Origin: an uncultured Desulfocapsa sp.
GTDB taxonomy: Bacteria; Desulfobacterota; Desulfobulbia; Desulfobulbales; Desulfocapsaceae
Reading direction: 5' to 3'
DNA: 43,305 nt
Assembly: GCA_947311475.1 (NCBI GenBank)
Contig: CAMZLK010000006.1
Coordinates: forward strand, 1 to 43,305
The notes under the pieces were generated by a model that saw nothing but the letters and a program-made list of their open reading frames with translations, was not told where the DNA came from and did no database searches. The position numbers were made by a program, and so were the translations under genes. Below are positions 1-8,855 of this stretch, one piece after another (the stretch's first letter is position 1; each line of letters begins with the position of its first letter).

Positions 1-153
1 AAGGGAAAGAATATACGTAATGTTACGCAAAAAATGCGTAAGCTCAGTTTCAATGTACGTGCAGTGTTCGACTACTTGAAAATGACACAAAATTCCTGTC
101 CAGATTCAACTTGTTAAAAGTTAGCATAAATTTACCGTGGCTTACGCACAATG
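1..153. other. Left-edge non-coding stretch with TTACGCA motifs
   Basis: No convincing coding frame is visible. The motif TTACGCA occurs as a short palindrome (TTACGCA, five-base loop, TGCGTAA, about 23-41) and again near 140-146. This could be a small hairpin or a protein-binding site. It lies beyond the 3' end of tyrS and the repeat copy next to it. Confidence 0.3.
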
Positions 154-289
154 AGTGCCTTACTCCTGAAAAGCTGTAATAAAAAACAAGAAAATATGAG
201 AGTGCTATAAGATCAATATGTTACGGATAGCAACAGATAGCGAACCAAGAGAGACCTTCGAAGCACTTACTTGCAGTTTATCTGCGTTA
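154..289 (-). repeat. Repeat family B, copy 1
   Basis: This is a well-preserved member of the second dispersed repeat family. One end reads AGTGCCTTACTCCTGAAAAG and the other reads GCAGTTTATCTGCGTTA. It starts seven bases beyond the tyrS stop codon. The same core (AACAGATAGCGAAC..GAGAGACCTTCGA) recurs at 41119-41251 and, reversed, at 39586-39722. The sequence is non-coding. Confidence 0.7.
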
Positions 290-296
290 GGAAAAT

Positions 297-1508
297 CTAT
301 GCAAAGCTCACCCTACAAAAGCGGCGCTTACCAACTTTAACCAATATTTCCCCTTGAGGAGATACATTCTTTTTCACATCAGTCACCTTCTCACCGTCAA
401 GAGAAACAGCGCCCTGTTTAATCATGCGACGACCATCTGAAGTAGATTTAACCATCTCCAGTTCCAACAATAATTGAGGAAGCCAAATATCTTCATCCGA
501 CTGAATCTTTTTTTCAGCGATGTCATCCGGTAAACCACCCTTTCGAAAAACTTTTTCAAAGTTTTCCTCCGCCTGTTGTGCCGCCTCTTTAGAGTGATAG
601 CGGGCTGTCAACTCTCTTGCAAGCTGCTGTTTAATCACTTTGGGATGCAACTTTCCCGAGTCCATATCAGCTCTTAAGACTGCAATTTCATCAATACTCA
701 AATCGCTTAGTAATTCATAATACCGAAACATAAGTTCGTCCGAAGCTGAAAGAACTTTACCGTAGATATCATTTGCCGATTCAGAAACGCCGATATAATT
801 ACCAAGAGATTTACTCATTTTGTTTACGCCATCCAGCCCTTCAAGAAGGGGAAGGGTGATAACAACCTGCGGCTCCTGGCCTCTGGATCTTTGTAAATCC
901 CGCCCCATGAGAAGATTAAAAAGTTGATCCGTACCACCCAGCTCAACATCAGCTTCCAGTGCGACAGAATCGTACCCTTGGATTAGCGGGTACATAAATT
1001 CATGAATGGAAATGGGGTTACCTTCCCGAAACCGTACCTTAAAATCCTCACGTTCAAGCATTCGTGCAACGGTGAGCTCGGAAGCAAGGCGAATCATATC
1101 AAAAGAATCAAGCTTGGAGAGCCATTCAGAGTTAAAAACTACCTTTGTTTTCTCGGGATCCAGGATTTTAAAAACCTGTTCCTTGTAACTCTCAGCATTC
1201 CTTGCCACATCTTCACGGGTTAAGGCTTTTCTGGTTTCAGATTTTCCTGTGGGATCGCCAATCATTCCCGTGAAATCACCAATGAGAAAATAAATATCGT
1301 GCCCTAAATCCTGAAAATGTTTTAATTTTTGTATCAAAACTGTATGTCCCAGATGAAGATCTGGTGCTGTTGGATCAAAACCGGCCTTTATACGAAGCGG
1401 AACACCACTCTCTTCGGATTTTTTAAGTTTCTTAACCAGTTCATCGTGACCGATACAATCAACCACACCTCTCTCAAGCAGAGCTATCTGTTCTTCTATA
1501 CTTGGCAT
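297..1508 (-). CDS. tyrS: Tyrosyl-tRNA synthetase
   Basis: This 403-residue cytoplasmic class I aminoacyl-tRNA synthetase charges tRNA-Tyr with tyrosine using ATP. The sequence shows the HIGH-type motif HLGH at residues 52-55 in the context [12 protein letters not shown], the tyrosine-pocket stretch VELGGTDQ at about 188-195, and KMSKS at 230-234. A C-terminal S4 RNA-binding domain covers roughly residues 340-403. Length and motif spacing fit the TyrZ-like bacterial subgroup. It lies about 94 bp downstream of rny on the same strand and may share its transcript. No clear Shine-Dalgarno sequence is seen at the start. A family B repeat follows directly after its stop. Confidence 0.97.
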   Translation of the reverse strand: MPSIEEQIALLERGVVDCIGHDELVKKLKKSEESGVPLRIKAGFDPTAPDLHLGHTVLIQKLKHFQDLGHDIYFLIGDFTGMIGDPTGKSETRKALTREDVARNAESYKEQVFKILDPEKTKVVFNSEWLSKLDSFDMIRLASELTVARMLEREDFKVRFREGNPISIHEFMYPLIQGYDSVALEADVELGGTDQLFNLLMGRDLQRSRGQEPQVVITLPLLEGLDGVNKMSKSLGNYIGVSESANDIYGKVLSASDELMFRYYELLSDLSIDEIAVLRADMDSGKLHPKVIKQQLARELTARYHSKEAAQQAEENFEKVFRKGGLPDDIAEKKIQSDEDIWLPQLLLELEMVKSTSDGRRMIKQGAVSLDGEKVTDVKKNVSPQGEILVKVGKRRFCRVSFA

Positions 1509-1602
1509 TTTTAACTATCTAATAAAAAGGATTAACAATGAAACCTCAGGAGCTTTTACCCCTTCGGCAAAAATATTCCTTAGGCAGTTGCAGTAGCTTT
1601 TA

Positions 1603-3162
1603 CTACTTTGCGTATTGCACAGCCCTCGTCTCACGAATGACAGTTACGCGTATCTGACCGGGATATGTCAATTTTTCTTCAATTGATTTAGCGATATCCT
1701 GGCTAAGCAAGGTGGCCTCTCCATCTTTCACTTTCTGCGAGTCAACGATAATTCGAAGATCACGGCCAGCTTGTATAGCATAGGATTTTTCAACACCATC
1801 AAAGGCAGTCGCGATGGCTTCAAGGTCTTCAAGACGTTTCACATAGGACTGAAGCATCTCCTTCCGGGCGCCGGGACGAGCACCAGATAGAGCATCAGCA
1901 GCCTGAACCAACACATCAAGAACCGATTGTGGTGGTTGATCTTCGTGATGAGCTCCAATGGCATAAACCACTTCTTCAACCTCCCCATATTTCTTGGCCA
2001 GATCCATTCCGATGACAGCGTGAGATCCTTCTACTTCATGATCAACTGCTTTACCAATATCGTGCAGTAGACCTGCCCGTTTTGCCATTTTAACGTCAAT
2101 TCCAAGTTCAGCTGCCATTATTCCGCATAGGAACGCCACCTCCAGAGAATGCTGTAAAACGTTCTGCCCGTAGCTGGTTCGATATTTTAGACGGCCCAGA
2201 ATATTGATCAGCTCCAGGTGCACACCATGGCAGCCGACATCAAAGGTAGCCTGTTCACCGGCTTCCCTCATAACCATTTCAAGATCTTTGGTGACTTTAT
2301 CCACAACTTCTTCAATACGAGCCGGATGAATTCGGCCATCGGTAATCAATTGGAGTAAGGCCAGACGGGCAACTTCCCGACGAACGGGGTTAAAACCTGA
2401 AAGAATAACTGCTTCCGGCGTATCATCAATAATGATATCAATGCCGGTTGCTGCCTCAATTGCTCGAATATTTCGTCCTTCCCGACCAATAATCCGCCCT
2501 TTCATCTCATCGTTTGGTAATGGCACCATGGAGACGGTCTTATCTGCAACATAATCACCTGCATAGCGGGAAATGGCCAAAGCAAGAATATTTTTACCTT
2601 TCCTGTCGGCCTGCATTTGCATTTCATTTTCTATACGGGCAAGACGCTTGGCAGCATCCATGCGGGCTTCACTTTCCAGTGATTCCATCAGCATTTTTTT
2701 GGCCTCATCCTGCCCAACACCAGAAATTTTTTCAAGCGCATAGCGTTGCTTACCAATGAGCAAATCAATTTGTTTATTTTTTTCAATAAGCCCTTTTTCC
2801 TGCTGTTTAAGGTAGTGAGAACGCTTATCCTGCTCACTTTGCCTTTTATCCAGCGTGGCCCATTCCTGCTTTAACTGACCCTTTTTCTGGCCAAGACGCA
2901 ACAATTCCTCTTTCAGATCCTTTTTCTCTTTACGAATCTCTTCATGGGCTTGTTGTTTCTGTTTATAGGCCTCTTCCTTGGTCTTTAAAAGAGATTCTTT
3001 TTTTATCTGCCCAGCCTGAGATATGGCTGTTTCTATAATTTGCTTAGACTGTCTTGCGATATTGGCCTGATCGCCTTCAACAAGACGTTTTCTAAGCAAA
3101 ACTCCAGCAATAATACCGGCGATCACGCCTCCTGCCAGAAATGCAATTAATTGAAAATCCAC
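1603..3162 (-). CDS. rny: Ribonuclease Y
   Basis: This 519-residue membrane-anchored endoribonuclease initiates mRNA decay. Residues 5-23 form one transmembrane helix ([19 protein letters not shown]). A long charged coiled coil runs to about residue 200. A KH RNA-binding domain follows ([15 protein letters not shown]), then an HD phosphodiesterase domain containing [12 protein letters not shown] and IGAHHED. Domain order and length match the RNase Y family closely. The gene is downstream of zapA and the 6S RNA candidate, an arrangement I recall from other proteobacteria. A stable stem-loop (3261-3306) lies in its leader. Confidence 0.97.
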   Translation of the reverse strand: MDFQLIAFLAGGVIAGIIAGVLLRKRLVEGDQANIARQSKQIIETAISQAGQIKKESLLKTKEEAYKQKQQAHEEIRKEKKDLKEELLRLGQKKGQLKQEWATLDKRQSEQDKRSHYLKQQEKGLIEKNKQIDLLIGKQRYALEKISGVGQDEAKKMLMESLESEARMDAAKRLARIENEMQMQADRKGKNILALAISRYAGDYVADKTVSMVPLPNDEMKGRIIGREGRNIRAIEAATGIDIIIDDTPEAVILSGFNPVRREVARLALLQLITDGRIHPARIEEVVDKVTKDLEMVMREAGEQATFDVGCHGVHLELINILGRLKYRTSYGQNVLQHSLEVAFLCGIMAAELGIDVKMAKRAGLLHDIGKAVDHEVEGSHAVIGMDLAKKYGEVEEVVYAIGAHHEDQPPQSVLDVLVQAADALSGARPGARKEMLQSYVKRLEDLEAIATAFDGVEKSYAIQAGRDLRIIVDSQKVKDGEATLLSQDIAKSIEEKLTYPGQIRVTVIRETRAVQYAK

Positions 3163-3260
3163 AAAACTCCCCCCTTAACAACAGGATGCTCCACGAGAGA
3201 AACTAGAGTCGACAGGGACAAAAGCCCCGCAAAAGGAAATACAAACAAAGAAGAGAATTT

Positions 3261-3306
3261 CCAGTCAGGCAAGTTTCCAAGATCAGGAAATCCACTGCCA
3301 GACTGG
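3261..3306 (-). other. Stem-loop in the rny leader
   Basis: An imperfect inverted repeat (CCAGTC..GGCA..TTCC, short loop, GGAA..TGCC..GACTGG) forms a long stem about 100 bp upstream of the rny start. It could act in autoregulation of rny mRNA or as an attenuator between the 6S RNA and rny. No T-tract makes it a clear terminator. Confidence 0.4.
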
Positions 3307-3489
3307 CCTGAGAACAGACTGCTCACAAAGTAAACCAAGCAAAACCAGCCACATAAACAAAGTCATCAGCTGACCATACTTTATCTGCTTACTATTTTAG
3401 AGTACCCACATACTGCATTAATACGTAATTTTTTCTCTATATGTAAAACCGGTTCATACAATCCACAACCTTAACCGATAGACAGTAAC

Positions 3490-3688
3490 TATAAACAGAC
3501 GACTTCTTCCCCTTCCGCCTTCCTTCCTCGAACCTATTGGTTCCACCCGCAGTATATCCTGCCGGTTATTTCTGGCTTTGCCTGAAAGCAACATCCAGAA
3601 TATACAAACAGAACAGTAAACGGTTTTTGCCGACATACTATCCTGAGAAAAATAAATTTCCCCACCCTGCCGTGTCATCAGGAACGTT
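3490..3688 (-). ncRNA. ssrS: 6S RNA candidate
   Basis: The minus-strand transcript of this gap folds in a 6S-like way. The closing stem pairs GAUGAC (complement of 3674-3679) with GUCGUC (complement of 3498-3503). An inner stem pairs AGUAU-GUCGG with CCGGC and AUACU across a bulge. An apical hairpin has UUCUGG/CCAGAA arms. The 3' side of the central region carries a GAACC-AAUA-GGUUC hairpin, like the small bubble hairpin of E. coli 6S RNA. A TATTAT -10 element sits at 3695-3700. The position between zapA and rny also fits. 6S RNA sequesters sigma70 RNA polymerase. The ends are approximate. Confidence 0.65.
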
Positions 3689-3694
3689 AAACCT

Positions 3695-3700
3695 ATAATA
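3695..3700 (-). promoter_or_regulatory. -10 element upstream of the 6S RNA candidate
   Basis: On the minus strand TATTAT lies inside the palindrome ACCTATATTATAGGT (3691-3705), about seven bases before the proposed RNA start. A matching -35 is weak (TGGAAT, about 16-18 bases upstream). The assignment depends on the RNA call. Confidence 0.4.
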
Positions 3701-3838
3701 TAGGTGGGCAGACTCATAATTCCAGCAGGGAATTCGCAAGCGACTTTCCATTCAGAAACAGAGGAGTTACCCTTTTTAAGAGAGTTGGCTCAACAACACT
3801 GATAATCACCAACAGGCCAGGGAAAACTGCATCTTTTT

Positions 3839-3972
3839 AGTGCCTTACTTTACAATTACCGCAGCAAAAATCACAACACACGAAAATAAGCGATATCAAG
3901 CCGTTACAAACAACAACAGATAGCAATCGAAAAGAACCCTTCGAAACACCTGCCTGCAATTTATCTACGTTA
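3839..3972 (-). repeat. Repeat family B, copy 2 (degenerate)
   Basis: The ends fit family B: TAGTGCCTTACT at one side and GCAATTTATCTACGTTA at the other. The core AACAGATAGCAATCGAA..CCTTCGAAACACCTGCCTGCA is diverged. The copy sits between zapA and the 6S RNA candidate. Confidence 0.6.
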
Positions 3973-4012
3973 ATTAACAACAGTATAGCAAAATTCTTGA
4001 AAAAAAAATGGA

Positions 4013-4324
4013 TTATCTTCCCGAAATTCTTTTTTCTTCCGCCAATTCCTCACCTATTTGTTCCCCAAGAGAGGCAAGACGCTCTTCAGTTTCTTTTTTA
4101 TACAAGCTAAAGTCTCGTTTTAATTCAACATACCTTGAAGCAATATTAAGACTCGCAAGCACTGCAACCTTTCCAACAGCAACACTTCCTGAGGTACCTG
4201 AAGTGCAGTTTTCCTCAACAAGATCCGTTACCAATTGTATAATTTCCTCAACTTCCTCCTCTGGAGCGCCAGTATAAAAAGCGAAGTCAAGGCCTATGAG
4301 TTCAAAACGGACAAGTCGTTCCAA
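4013..4324 (-). CDS. zapA: Cell division protein ZapA
   Basis: This 103-residue protein has the ZapA layout: an N-terminal globular beta-rich part (VRFELIGLDFAF), then a long C-terminal coiled-coil helix (VAVLASLNIASRYVELKRDF onward). ZapA binds and bundles FtsZ at the Z-ring. The sequence VAVLASLNIA is characteristic of the family. It follows the ZapB-like gene by about 70 bp, so the two probably form a divisome pair. Confidence 0.9.
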   Translation of the reverse strand: MERLVRFELIGLDFAFYTGAPEEEVEEIIQLVTDLVEENCTSGTSGSVAVGKVAVLASLNIASRYVELKRDFSLYKKETEERLASLGEQIGEELAEEKRISGR

Positions 4325-4395
4325 GAGATCTCCCTCTTTATGATTTACACCACCTAAAAGCTATCATTAATTGAACCCATACCGCTAAGTGAGAG

Positions 4396-4731
4396 CTATA
4401 CGTCAAGCTTTGTCTCACCTGAAAACAAATCCCCCTGCACACCTGAATCAGAAGAACTCTCATCGGAAGACGTTTCATCAGAATCTGTCACGGAGACAGC
4501 ACTGCTGCTTTCCCACTCTTCAATTTTACCAATAAGATTACTTACTCTATTAGATATTTCACCACGATCATCCTTCATCGAAGCAAGATCATCCTGGAGG
4601 GTTTCAATTGTTTCTTCCCGTCTCTCTAAGCGCTCTGTCAAATCAGCATTTTCAGCCTGTAAATCGTTAAATTTTTCCAATAAAGTAGCGACAAATCCTT
4701 CAAGACGCGCAAGCTCTTTTTCTTCAGTCAT
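4396..4731 (-). CDS. ZapB-like coiled-coil protein
   Basis: This 111-residue protein is mostly a coiled coil (residues about 3-75, heptads such as LARLEGFVATLLEKFNDLQ). It is followed by an acidic, serine-rich tail with repeated SSDE-like units and a conserved-looking end (GDLFSGETKL). Size and position upstream of zapA suggest a ZapB-type Z-ring accessory protein. The assignment rests on architecture and context because coiled coils carry little family signal. Confidence 0.7.
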   Translation of the reverse strand: MTEEKELARLEGFVATLLEKFNDLQAENADLTERLERREETIETLQDDLASMKDDRGEISNRVSNLIGKIEEWESSSAVSVTDSDETSSDESSSDSGVQGDLFSGETKLDV

Positions 4732-4825
4732 TCTAAATACTCCAACATAAATAAATTTTTATTAATACGTCTTAGTTGTTCGATACGGGCAATTATACCC
4801 CTGATTTTTTTTATTGCAAGCCTGG

Positions 4826-5314
4826 CTACCCCCTTGAATAGTTCCAACTAAGAGGTTGCCCGTCGGCATAGGGCATATGTCCATGAAAAGGAGCAGGATT
4901 GTCATCAAAAACCATTGGCAAAAAATATTTATCCCCTTCCCACATGGGCAAGGCTTCAAGCTCTGAAATGGGTTTCCAGTGCAAATCACCCTCTTCATTT
5001 GTCAAAAAAGGTTCGCCCTGGTAGCTTTTCACCAGAAATACAAAACCAAACCAGTCTTCTCCATTCTTCCCAAAACCTGGCCAACTGATCGTTCCCCGTA
5101 ATTCCGTTTCCCGGCAATCAATCCCCGCTTCTTCTTTAATTTCACGTTTAAGACATGCCAGAACATCTTCTGTAATCTTCATTTTCCCGCCCAGGCCATT
5201 GTATTTCCCTAAGTGTTCATCATCAGACCTTTTGTTTCTATGCACAAGTAAGACTGATTTCTTATCACTGGACAGGATAAAACCAAGCGTTGCCAAGATA
5301 GGTCTATACATCAA
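4826..5314 (-). CDS. Nudix hydrolase, MutT-like
   Basis: This 162-residue protein carries a complete Nudix box, GGKMKITEDVLACLKREIKEEAGI at about residues 42-65, matching Gx5Ex7REUxEExGU; the REIKEE glutamates bind the catalytic metal. The N-terminal beta strand (ILATLGFILSSDKKSVLLVHRNKR) and the WPGFG segment resemble 8-oxo-dGTP diphosphatases (MTH1/MutT type). A nucleotide sanitation role is therefore likely but the substrate cannot be fixed from sequence. The gap upstream holds family A repeat copy 1. Confidence 0.9.
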   Translation of the reverse strand: MMYRPILATLGFILSSDKKSVLLVHRNKRSDDEHLGKYNGLGGKMKITEDVLACLKREIKEEAGIDCRETELRGTISWPGFGKNGEDWFGFVFLVKSYQGEPFLTNEEGDLHWKPISELEALPMWEGDKYFLPMVFDDNPAPFHGHMPYADGQPLSWNYSRG

Positions 5315-5366
5315 CTACTCCTTATGATTTAATAGAGTATTCGTAATACAACTATTTATTATTCTT

Positions 5367-5521
5367 GATGGACTCGTAAAAACTCTTCATCTTCTTCGTT
5401 ACTGCAAATTTCTTATCTTTTCAACGTACCCTGGTACGCCGAAAAGATAAGAAATTTCCGTGCCTTGAATATGAAGTTTTTTCCAAGTCCATCTTGTTTT
5501 TAACCTTTTTACGAGTCCATC
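5367..5521 (+). repeat. Repeat family A, copy 1 (MITE-like, flanked by direct repeats)
   Basis: This 155-bp element has perfect 16-bp terminal inverted repeats (GATGGACTCGTAAAAA and TTTTTACGAGTCCATC). It is flanked on both sides by ATTCTT (5361-5366 and 5522-5527), which looks like a 6-bp target duplication. Inside is a long hairpin with arms AAATTTCTTATCTTTTC and GAAAAGATAAGAAATTT around a GTACC/GGTAC core. It carries no coding frame. It occupies the divergent gap between the Nudix gene and the lytic transglycosylase gene. Confidence 0.88.
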
Positions 5522-5609
5522 ATTCTTATTTTTTGCCATGCCATTACTTGCTTTAAACCGATATTTTTATTCTTATAAAAAAATGTTCTCTACCATGCAG
5601 GGGAGACCA

Positions 5610-7562
5610 TTGAACAAAACTATTCGCTTCACACCCCATAGTGTGTTCAAGTTCAGTGTAACCATTTTTTTTATATTCTTCATTCTTCTTGTCCGAACAG
5701 AATTCGTTTTTTCAGCAAACCCTTTTCCATGTTACCCCGTTATTGACAATAACGTACGCTTCTGGGAAACGATTTATAGTCGCTATTCCACCAGTCAAGC
5801 TGTGGTTCATGACTCAACTAATCCCGGAATAGTGTATGAAGTGATTCCCATATTCAATCACCGCTTGCCTGGTGCCTCAAAAATCAACAAGCCTCTTTTT
5901 AAAGGAATCAGAAGGAAATATGCTCAAATTCTCGACAAACTTGCCAAAGGAAAAAAACCGCGCAGTACTGAAGAGAAACGTGTGGCAAAACTCTTTGGGA
6001 ATGTGAGTCGTAAACGTTTCAAAAAAGCTGCAAATTCTGTCCGCGTCCAGATTGGTCAAAAAGACCGCTTTTTAGAAGGAGTTATCAGATCAGGGGCCTA
6101 TACAAAACAAATAAAGCAAATTTTTAAAAGCCATGGACTTCCCGAAGATCTGGCTTATCTCCCCCATGTTGAATCCTCTTTCAATATTAAAGCTTATTCA
6201 AAATTTGGGGCGTCTGGAATCTGGCAATTTACACGCTCCACAGGAAAACAGTTTCTCACCATTAACTATGTCCTCGATGAAAGACAGGACCCCATCCTTG
6301 CAAGTAAAGCAGCAGCTAAATTCCTTAAAAACAACTATGAATTACTTGGAAGTTGGCCTCTTGCCCTGACAGCTTATAACTATGGCCCAACAGGAATGTT
6401 ACGAGCCAGGAAAGCATATGGCAGTTATGAGCGAATCTTTTCAAAATACAAACAGGGCCATTTCAAATTTGCATCCCGGAATTTTTATTCTGAATATCTG
6501 GCAGCAATGCGAGTGGCCAAAAGACTTGAAAAGGATCTATCCGTCAAAAAGGCACGGCCACAACAGACAATCCATATCACCCTTCCCCACTATATCGCCG
6601 CAAATGATCTCTGCAAATATTTCAACATAACAATCGATACCTTAAAAAAGCTCAACCCGGCTCTTAGAAATTCAGTTCTTCAGGGGAAGAAATATTTGCC
6701 TAAAGGATATACCCTGCATCTACCGGCAAGTAATCGGCAGAAAATATTACTCTCCAAAATGCCCAGTCGTCTCTACCACAACAAACAAAAGCCCACTCGG
6801 TTTTATCGTGTGAAAAGAGGAGATACAGCAGGGAAGATTGCAAATGCTCACAAGATCAGCCTTAACTCGCTGCGTCATGCAAACAACCTTGGTCACAATG
6901 CTGCAATTTTTGTTGGACAGAACCTGCGTATCCCCGACAGCATCAAAAAGGTCAGGAAAACAGAGACGATTATGCCAACAAGACAGAAAAACATCTCGAA
7001 ATCCCCATCCCCCGTTGCGCATGCAAAAAAAGCAAAAGGGCAGCTTCCTGTGTTAGCAGACAGTAAAAAGAACAAGCCTGAATGGAAAAACATCCAAAAG
7101 GCCAGGAGTGTGGTTTTAGGAGAACTCAGTGTTCATCACATATCAAGGGTAAAAGGGACACTTCAGGGAACAATCACTGTGCAACCTGAAGAATCTCTGG
7201 AACTTCTTGCAGGCTGGTTGAAGGTGACGGCAAGTTTGATACGAAGTTTGAATGGCCTTACAAAATCCCGCAGGGTACATCCGGACGAAGACATCCGAAT
7301 CCCGTTAGAGCGGGTCTCAGCCAAAAACTTTGAAGGAAAACGATTTGACTTTCATCTGGAAATTGAAGAGGATTTCTTTAATGCATATAAAATTGTCGGT
7401 GTCACTTCTTATACGGTTCGAAAAGGTGATACCGTCTGGGAAATCTGTAAAAATAAATTTGACCTCCCACACTGGTTGTTAAAGAAATATAATGCTAAGC
7501 TTGATTTCAGTAACCTTCGTTCTTCACAACGCTTGACAATTCCCATCGTCAAAGCTATTTGA
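5610..7562 (+). CDS. mltD: LysM-containing lytic transglycosylase, MltD-like
   Basis: This periplasmic murein lytic transglycosylase cleaves the MurNAc-GlcNAc bond to 1,6-anhydro products. A signal peptide (VTIFFIFFILLVRTEFVFSA) precedes an SLT domain with the catalytic Glu in LPHVESSFN, then GASGIWQF and ALTAYNYGP. LysM modules follow near FYRVKRGDTAGKIA, a divergent one near ITVQPEESLELLA, and a last one at TSYTVRKGDTVWEI. I chose the TTG at 5610 because GGGGAG lies just upstream and the signal peptide then has a normal short N-region. An in-frame ATG at 5538 gives a longer form but has no ribosome binding site and abuts the repeat. Confidence 0.92.
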   Translation: MNKTIRFTPHSVFKFSVTIFFIFFILLVRTEFVFSANPFPCYPVIDNNVRFWETIYSRYSTSQAVVHDSTNPGIVYEVIPIFNHRLPGASKINKPLFKGIRRKYAQILDKLAKGKKPRSTEEKRVAKLFGNVSRKRFKKAANSVRVQIGQKDRFLEGVIRSGAYTKQIKQIFKSHGLPEDLAYLPHVESSFNIKAYSKFGASGIWQFTRSTGKQFLTINYVLDERQDPILASKAAAKFLKNNYELLGSWPLALTAYNYGPTGMLRARKAYGSYERIFSKYKQGHFKFASRNFYSEYLAAMRVAKRLEKDLSVKKARPQQTIHITLPHYIAANDLCKYFNITIDTLKKLNPALRNSVLQGKKYLPKGYTLHLPASNRQKILLSKMPSRLYHNKQKPTRFYRVKRGDTAGKIANAHKISLNSLRHANNLGHNAAIFVGQNLRIPDSIKKVRKTETIMPTRQKNISKSPSPVAHAKKAKGQLPVLADSKKNKPEWKNIQKARSVVLGELSVHHISRVKGTLQGTITVQPEESLELLAGWLKVTASLIRSLNGLTKSRRVHPDEDIRIPLERVSAKNFEGKRFDFHLEIEEDFFNAYKIVGVTSYTVRKGDTVWEICKNKFDLPHWLLKKYNAKLDFSNLRSSQRLTIPIVKAI

Positions 7563-7603
7563 GAACAAAATAATCTCAAATTTTACTCTAAAAGGAGCTT
7601 ATT

Positions 7604-7972
7604 ATGGATATCTCGAAACGTATTGCAGAAATGAAAAAACAACTTGGATTCGCTGATAATGTGGGGATGATCCTGGTGCATAATGGAACCGTTCGCGGCT
7701 GGTCACGCATGGACAACAAAAAAACTGTTGTTGCACTTGAAGTCACCCCTGATCTTGAGAAAATTGAAGCTATCCGTCAGGATTTCCTGAAACGTGATGG
7801 TATTTTTGAGATTGTAACAGAAGCCAAAACCGGGCGTTTCCAACCAGGTGATGATTTACTCTATCTCATTGTTGCTGGAGATATTCGTGAAAACATAAAG
7901 CCTGTGCTGGCGGAGTTGCTCGACCGGGTTAAAGCAGAAGCAATCACTAAAAAAGAGATCATGGCCGACTAA
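7604..7972 (+). CDS. MoaE-like molybdopterin synthase catalytic subunit homolog
   Basis: This 122-residue protein resembles MoaE, the large subunit of molybdopterin synthase, which transfers sulfur to precursor Z. The pattern NGTVRGWSR near residues 28-36 fits the MoaE G-x-VR strand. The C-terminal helix ends DRVKAEAITKKE, placing lysines where MoaE has its catalytic K and WKKE segment. It is shorter than E. coli MoaE and no moaD lies nearby, so a related sulfur-carrier function cannot be excluded. A good AAGGAG site precedes the start. An HDOD gene follows 35 bp downstream. Confidence 0.75.
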   Translation: MDISKRIAEMKKQLGFADNVGMILVHNGTVRGWSRMDNKKTVVALEVTPDLEKIEAIRQDFLKRDGIFEIVTEAKTGRFQPGDDLLYLIVAGDIRENIKPVLAELLDRVKAEAITKKEIMAD

Positions 7973-8007
7973 CCCATCAAAAGGATTTACTCAATAATAG
8001 GTTTCTC

Positions 8008-8847
8008 ATGTCCAAGGCAAAGAAATTCTTAAAAAAGTTCAAAGACATCAAAACCCTGCCCCATGTGGTGACAAGTTTATCCCGTCTCATTGCAGACGAC
8101 AATTCCACCATGAAGGATTTTGAAGAGGTCATCAAGATGGATCCCATTTTGGTGGTACGCCTTCTACGCCTGGTGAACTCCCCGTTTTACGGCCTGGCTC
8201 AGCGAGTCGATTCCATAGGACGGGCTGTGGCCTATCTTGGGATGAAAAACCTCCATAATCTGGCCGTGACCCATGCCTTGAAAAATATCTTTGAAGATCA
8301 GAGAAAATCCCCGGCCTTTTCAAGAAAAAAACTCTGGCTTCATTGTGCTGCAGTCTCCATTTGTGCCAAAATGATCGCTGAAAGAATTTTTGGCACAAAT
8401 GGAGACGACGCATATCTATGTGGTATTCTCCATGATTTCGGGCTCATCATAGAATCACAGGTTGCACCGGATAAATTTCTTACCGCCTGCGAAGCTTACA
8501 AACCCGGTGTCTCCCTCATTGACCTTGAACAGGAATATCTGGGAACCGACCACTGCGACATCGGGTATTTAATGGCTGTGGACTGGGATATGCCTGCAAC
8601 CATCCAGGAGGCGATCCGTGATCACCATCGTGAGAGTGGCGATTATGCGCCCGACAGCCTAACCGGCATCATACAGATTGCTGAATATATCACCGGACAA
8701 CTCGGCTACACAGCACTCGCTGACTTCAACCCGGAACTCCCAAGCCACCTCATATCCCATATGCAGGAAAACATGGATGAATATCAGGTACTCATCGAGG
8801 ATCTCCCTGAAGAAATGAGCAACGCTCAAGATCTGTACGGAGGCTAA
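8008..8847 (+). CDS. HDOD domain signalling protein
   Basis: This 279-residue protein is a single HDOD domain, a catalytically unclear relative of HD phosphohydrolases found in bacterial signalling. Typical segments are [60 protein letters not shown] and the HD-like [13 protein letters not shown]. There is no attached GGDEF, EAL or receiver domain. Its stop lies eight bases before a hybrid histidine kinase, so the two are probably co-translated and may act in one pathway. Confidence 0.9.
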   Translation: MSKAKKFLKKFKDIKTLPHVVTSLSRLIADDNSTMKDFEEVIKMDPILVVRLLRLVNSPFYGLAQRVDSIGRAVAYLGMKNLHNLAVTHALKNIFEDQRKSPAFSRKKLWLHCAAVSICAKMIAERIFGTNGDDAYLCGILHDFGLIIESQVAPDKFLTACEAYKPGVSLIDLEQEYLGTDHCDIGYLMAVDWDMPATIQEAIRDHHRESGDYAPDSLTGIIQIAEYITGQLGYTALADFNPELPSHLISHMQENMDEYQVLIEDLPEEMSNAQDLYGG

Positions 8848-8855
8848 ACCATATC

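Noticed and set aside
3454..3717. Open frame of 87 codons on the minus strand between rny and zapA
   Set aside because: It overlaps the structured 6S RNA candidate, has no family resemblance and has arginine/cysteine-rich composition typical of chance frames.
4762..4998. Minus-strand frame overlapping the 3' end of the Nudix gene
   Set aside because: It lies within the Nudix gene in another frame and has no family signal.
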